From assembly GCF_008386495.1 (NCBI RefSeq), contig NZ_VTHJ01000083.1, positions 1 to 33,918 of the forward strand: 33,918 nt of DNA, written 5' to 3'. The DNA comes from Streptomyces tailanensis (GTDB taxonomy: Bacteria > Actinomycetota > Actinomycetes > Streptomycetales > Streptomycetaceae). Shown one piece after another: positions 31,134 through 33,918 of the stretch; the stretch's first letter is position 1, and each line of letters begins with the position of its first letter. The translations under genes were made by a program, and so were the position numbers. Below the pieces are notes generated by a model that searched no databases, was not told the DNA's origin, and saw only the letters and a list, made by a program, of their open reading frames with translations.

Positions 31134-32396
31134 TCAGGACGCCGGGGACCCGTCCGGCGTCGGGGCGTCGTCGAGGGAGGCCGAGCTGGTCGTCGTGGTG
31201 TCGGCCGTCTCCGGCTCGGGCTTCGGTTCGGGCTTCGGTTCGGGCTCGGAGGTCGTTGTTTCCGGTTTCGTCGGGGGCGAGGTGGTCGGTGTCGCCGGGG
31301 ACGACGAGGGGCACGGGCTCGTTTTCTGGTCGGCGTCCGTTGTGGGCGGGCACGGCTCGGGTGACTTGGAGGGCGGGGCCTCGGAGAATGACGTCGGCGT
31401 CGACGGGGAGGGCTGGTTGACGGGCGGGGTGGTCTTCTTGTCCTTCTCGCCCGTGTCGCCGGAGGGGCGGCTGAACCAGTCGTCGCGGTCGGGGTCGTAG
31501 AGGATGTACACGTTGATGATCACCGTCGAGCGTTCGATGACCACGACGTTCTGCGGCCGGTACGACGGCCACGAGTCGCCCCTCGGTTTCGGCGTGGTCT
31601 TCAGCGCGACCGGCGGCTTCAGCGGGTTGCCGCAGGCGCAGCGCACCTGGGGCACCCCCCGGTCGTCGACGAGGACGGCGGTGCCGGCCTGGAGGACGGC
31701 CTGGTAGCTGGTGGCGGCGCCGTCGCGGTAGCCGTGGTTGGTGACGCGGGTGTCCATGCGCAGCTGCACGGGGGTGAGCGCGCGCAGGTGGGCCGGGACG
31801 TCGGAGGAGCTGATGCCGCGGACGGCGGCGAACGCGTCGTTCTTGGCCGGGTTCGCCCGGAGGAACTTGATCTGCTTCTCGACGTCGCAGCCGGCGACGT
31901 TGCGGGTGCCGCCGTAGAGGCCGGGGGCCGAACCGTCCACGGCGCGCGTCACGTTGGTGGGTTCCGTCCTGGTCGGTGTCGCCGAGGGAGTCTCGGGCGG
32001 GGTGGAGCTGTCCGTCGCCGTCGACTCGGTGAACGGGTCGGGGCCCGACTTGTCGGCGGCCTGGAGGAAGACCTCTCCGTCGCCGCCGCCACCCGATCCA
32101 CCGGAGCGGGTGAAGACGACGATCAGGGCCACGGCGACGAGGGCCGCGGTGGCCATGAGGGCGATGCGGGGAACGGACCGCCACCACGGGTGACCGGGGT
32201 GCCCGGGCCCCTGGCCGGGGCCGCCAGGACCGCCAGGGCCTCCTCCTGTGCCGCCGGTGCCGCCCGGCGGTTCCGGGGGGACCTGGCTGTTCGGGCGCGT
32301 CGGGCTGGGCTGGGTCCGGTCGGGTCGCGGCGGCCCGGACAGAGGGCCGGAAGGCGGTCCGGTCGGGCGGCCGGAGGAGGGCTCTTCGACGCTCAC
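31134..32396 (-). CDS. DUF6777 membrane protein
   Basis: A 420-aa protein. Pro/Gly-rich cytoplasmic N-terminus (about 1-70), one helix IALMATAALVAVALIVVF (about 78-95), then an external domain with CDVEKQIKFLRANPAKNDAF, VQLRMDTRVTNHGYRDG and VRCACGNPLKPPVAL, then a long Pro/Thr/Ser/Glu-rich tail with Lys-Pro-Glu repeats. The domain matches DUF6777, of unknown role; the disordered tail suggests reach through the wall. It diverges from the streptophobe gene. Confidence 0.85.
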   Translation of the reverse strand: MSVEEPSSGRPTGPPSGPLSGPPRPDRTQPSPTRPNSQVPPEPPGGTGGTGGGPGGPGGPGQGPGHPGHPWWRSVPRIALMATAALVAVALIVVFTRSGGSGGGGDGEVFLQAADKSGPDPFTESTATDSSTPPETPSATPTRTEPTNVTRAVDGSAPGLYGGTRNVAGCDVEKQIKFLRANPAKNDAFAAVRGISSSDVPAHLRALTPVQLRMDTRVTNHGYRDGAATSYQAVLQAGTAVLVDDRGVPQVRCACGNPLKPPVALKTTPKPRGDSWPSYRPQNVVVIERSTVIINVYILYDPDRDDWFSRPSGDTGEKDKKTTPPVNQPSPSTPTSFSEAPPSKSPEPCPPTTDADQKTSPCPSSSPATPTTSPPTKPETTTSEPEPKPEPKPEPETADTTTTSSASLDDAPTPDGSPAS

Positions 32397-32585
32397 AGGG
32401 CTTCTCCCGCCGCAGGGATTCTGCGGCGCTTCTTGCGCTTCATGCCGCTTTCATCCTTTACCTGCAGCTTTATTCCACAACAGGCCCATTGTGTGCTCCG
32501 GTCCTGCGCCACCCGCAAGCGGAGGCGGGGTGGGTCCTCCTGGCGCGGTCCTCCCGGCGCGCGGAGTGCCCCGGCCGTGCTTAGC

Positions 32586-33866
32586 GTGGCAAGAGTGAGT
32601 CCCCAGACCCTGCGTTCCGAGAAGACGGCGCCCGCGCGGGCGGTCGCCCGCCACGGCTGGCCGCAGGCCCTCGGAACCGTGCTCGCCGGGCTGATCGTGA
32701 TGGTCGTGGTGGCCGCGCTCGGGCTGTGGGCGGCCGGTGCGGCGGACCTACCGGACAACGCGTTCCCGCGTGTCGTCGTGGCCACCGTCGTGACGGCGGT
32801 CGGCGGCACGATCGAGCTCTCCGGCGGCGCCGGGGCCATCGTCGAAACCCAGGCCGGCCTGACCGTGATCCCGCTGTCGGTGACCCTGGCCGGCGCGTTG
32901 GTGACGGCCGCCGGTTTTCTACGGCCCCTGCGGCACCGCGCGGTCGCCGGGGCGCCCGAGCTGGCGGGCTGGGCCGCCCGGATCGCCGTCCTGTGGCTGG
33001 CGGCGCTGATCGGCCTCTCGCTCGGGGCCCGGCAGACGTTCGCGATCCCGCTCGGTGAGGTGGGCGACTTCTTCGGCGCCTCGGCCGAGGTGGGGTTCGA
33101 GGCGGCCGTGGCGCCGACCGTCTTCTTCGGGCTGCTGTGGCTCGCCGGGGTCCTCGTCTTGGCGCTGCTGGTGTCGCGGGCGCCGCTTCCGGCGCGGCTG
33201 CTGCGGTTCCAGGAGTCGGTACGGCCGGCCGCGTACGCCATGGTCGCGCTGCTGTTGGCGTACGTCGCTCTCGGTCTGGTGATCGGGGTGGTGGTGGCTC
33301 TGACGCGCGGGCACCCCGCCGAGACGGCCGCGGTGATCCTGCTGGGTCTGCCGAACGTCGTGTGGCTGGTCTTCACGATCGGCCTGGGAGCCACCTGGGA
33401 CGGCCAGGTCGAGGGGCCGTTCGGGCTGCCGATGCCGAAGCTGCTGGACCTGGTGATGCGCGGGCCCGACGTGTCGACGCTGAACCTGGGCTCGCTGGCC
33501 GAGTATGACGGCAGGGTGTGGTGGCTGGTGGTCGTGAACGCCGTGCTGCTGCTGGGCGCCGCGTTCGTGATGGCGGTGCGTTCCCCGGCCCGGGTACGGC
33601 TGTGGCAACACGCGGTGCACATGGCGGTCGCCCTCGTGCTCACGGTCCTGATGATCTGTCTGGTCGCCCGGATCTTCGCCCACTACGGTCTGTCGGTACT
33701 CGGCATCGGCGACCTTGGTGGCGATCTGGGCGGGGAGTTGTTCCTGCGTCCCCGGATGTGGTCCGCGCTGGGGTTCGCCGTGTTGTGGGGGCTGGTGACC
33801 GGGTTCGTCGGTGGGGCGCTGGCGAAGGGGGTTCGGCGGCGGGGTGCGGTCGACGGCGTCGGCTAG
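32586..33866 (+). CDS. streptophobe family membrane protein
   Basis: A 426-aa polytopic protein with about 10 hydrophobic helices, for example LAGLIVMVVVAALGLWAAGA and LVLTVLMICLVARIFAHY. Mid-protein blocks ATVVTAVGGTIELSGGAG and WDGQVEGPFGLPMPKLLD are typical of the Streptomyces-specific streptophobe family (function unknown). Start GTG 32586 or 32595; neither has a clear ribosome site. It diverges from the DUF6777 gene over 189 bp. Confidence 0.85.
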   Translation: MARVSPQTLRSEKTAPARAVARHGWPQALGTVLAGLIVMVVVAALGLWAAGAADLPDNAFPRVVVATVVTAVGGTIELSGGAGAIVETQAGLTVIPLSVTLAGALVTAAGFLRPLRHRAVAGAPELAGWAARIAVLWLAALIGLSLGARQTFAIPLGEVGDFFGASAEVGFEAAVAPTVFFGLLWLAGVLVLALLVSRAPLPARLLRFQESVRPAAYAMVALLLAYVALGLVIGVVVALTRGHPAETAAVILLGLPNVVWLVFTIGLGATWDGQVEGPFGLPMPKLLDLVMRGPDVSTLNLGSLAEYDGRVWWLVVVNAVLLLGAAFVMAVRSPARVRLWQHAVHMAVALVLTVLMICLVARIFAHYGLSVLGIGDLGGDLGGELFLRPRMWSALGFAVLWGLVTGFVGGALAKGVRRRGAVDGVG

Positions 33867-33889
33867 AAGTCTTCGGCATCGGCTGGAGG

Positions 33890-33918
33890 GGGCGGGCGCC
33901 GTGCTTGGGCGCCCGCCC
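33890..33918 (+). terminator. hairpin terminator at the window edge
   Basis: GGGCGGGCGCC (33890-33900) pairs perfectly with GGCGCCCGCCC (33908-33918), with a 7-nt loop, 24 nt past the streptophobe stop. Confidence 0.8.

Noticed and set aside
1..33918. tRNA or rRNA genes
   Set aside because: No cloverleaf or rRNA-like sequence was noticed on either strand, though a dedicated search was not possible.

Overview
The window looks like a stretch of Streptomyces chromosome. It is very GC-rich with strong third-position GC bias, and it uses GTG and TTG starts. It carries families typical of or confined to streptomycetes: an XRE/DUF397 pair, an NsdA-like TPR regulator, HATPase 'anti-sigma-like' proteins, DUF574-type S-adenosyl methyltransferase, DUF6624, DUF6777, a streptophobe protein, and a clpP3/clpP4 operon with its regulator PopR. 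No rRNA, tRNA, insertion sequence or biosynthetic cluster was seen. About 40 genes or gene remnants are supported; all calls come from reading the sequence, with no database search.

Layout. 1-5.4 kb: a small conserved protein diverges from a YbdK-type carboxylate-amine ligase. Then come an HATPase regulator, a methyltransferase behind a degenerate P-loop protein, and an XRE regulator coupled to DUF397. 5.4-8.3 kb: an NsdA-like regulator, a perfect 14-bp hairpin, a 15-codon leader ORF, then an HATPase protein overlapping a DUF6624 gene. 8.3-14.2 kb: an isolated mraY, a small membrane protein, an aldo/keto reductase, an MFS exporter, and the divergent lysE/lysG-type amino-acid export pair. 14.2-22.5 kb: a class-C beta-lactamase-like hydrolase divergent from an IS30-HTH/MarR fusion, a NudK-like Nudix hydrolase, an AIM24 protein, an AlkB-like pseudogene next to a REP-like hairpin cluster, an FAD monooxygenase, RNase HI with a zinc-knuckle tail, a two-domain VOC protein and a zinc alcohol dehydrogenase. 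22.5-27.7 kb: a secreted hypothetical protein with a DUF3105 protein, an SGNH lipoprotein, a frameshifted MocR regulator, an internally deleted TerC and a PhnB-like VOC protein. 27.7-33.9 kb: clpP3-clpP4 with a PopR-type operator, popR itself, a methyltransferase, a DinB protein, and the divergent DUF6777/streptophobe membrane pair.

How parts fit together. The clpP3P4-popR block is a self-contained protease-control circuit: operator, two protease subunits, and a regulator ending in an AA degron. The second ClpP has lost the catalytic His. lysE/lysG is a classical exporter and its sensor. The beta-lactamase-like gene and the MarR fusion share an AT-rich intergenic region full of ATTGCAAT-type sites. 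The XRE/DUF397 operon has a perfect dyad upstream that recurs, almost unchanged, about 17 kb away in front of the secreted-protein/DUF3105 genes. Several loci are decaying: MocR has a +1 frameshift, TerC has an in-frame deletion, and the AlkB-like gene is a fragment.
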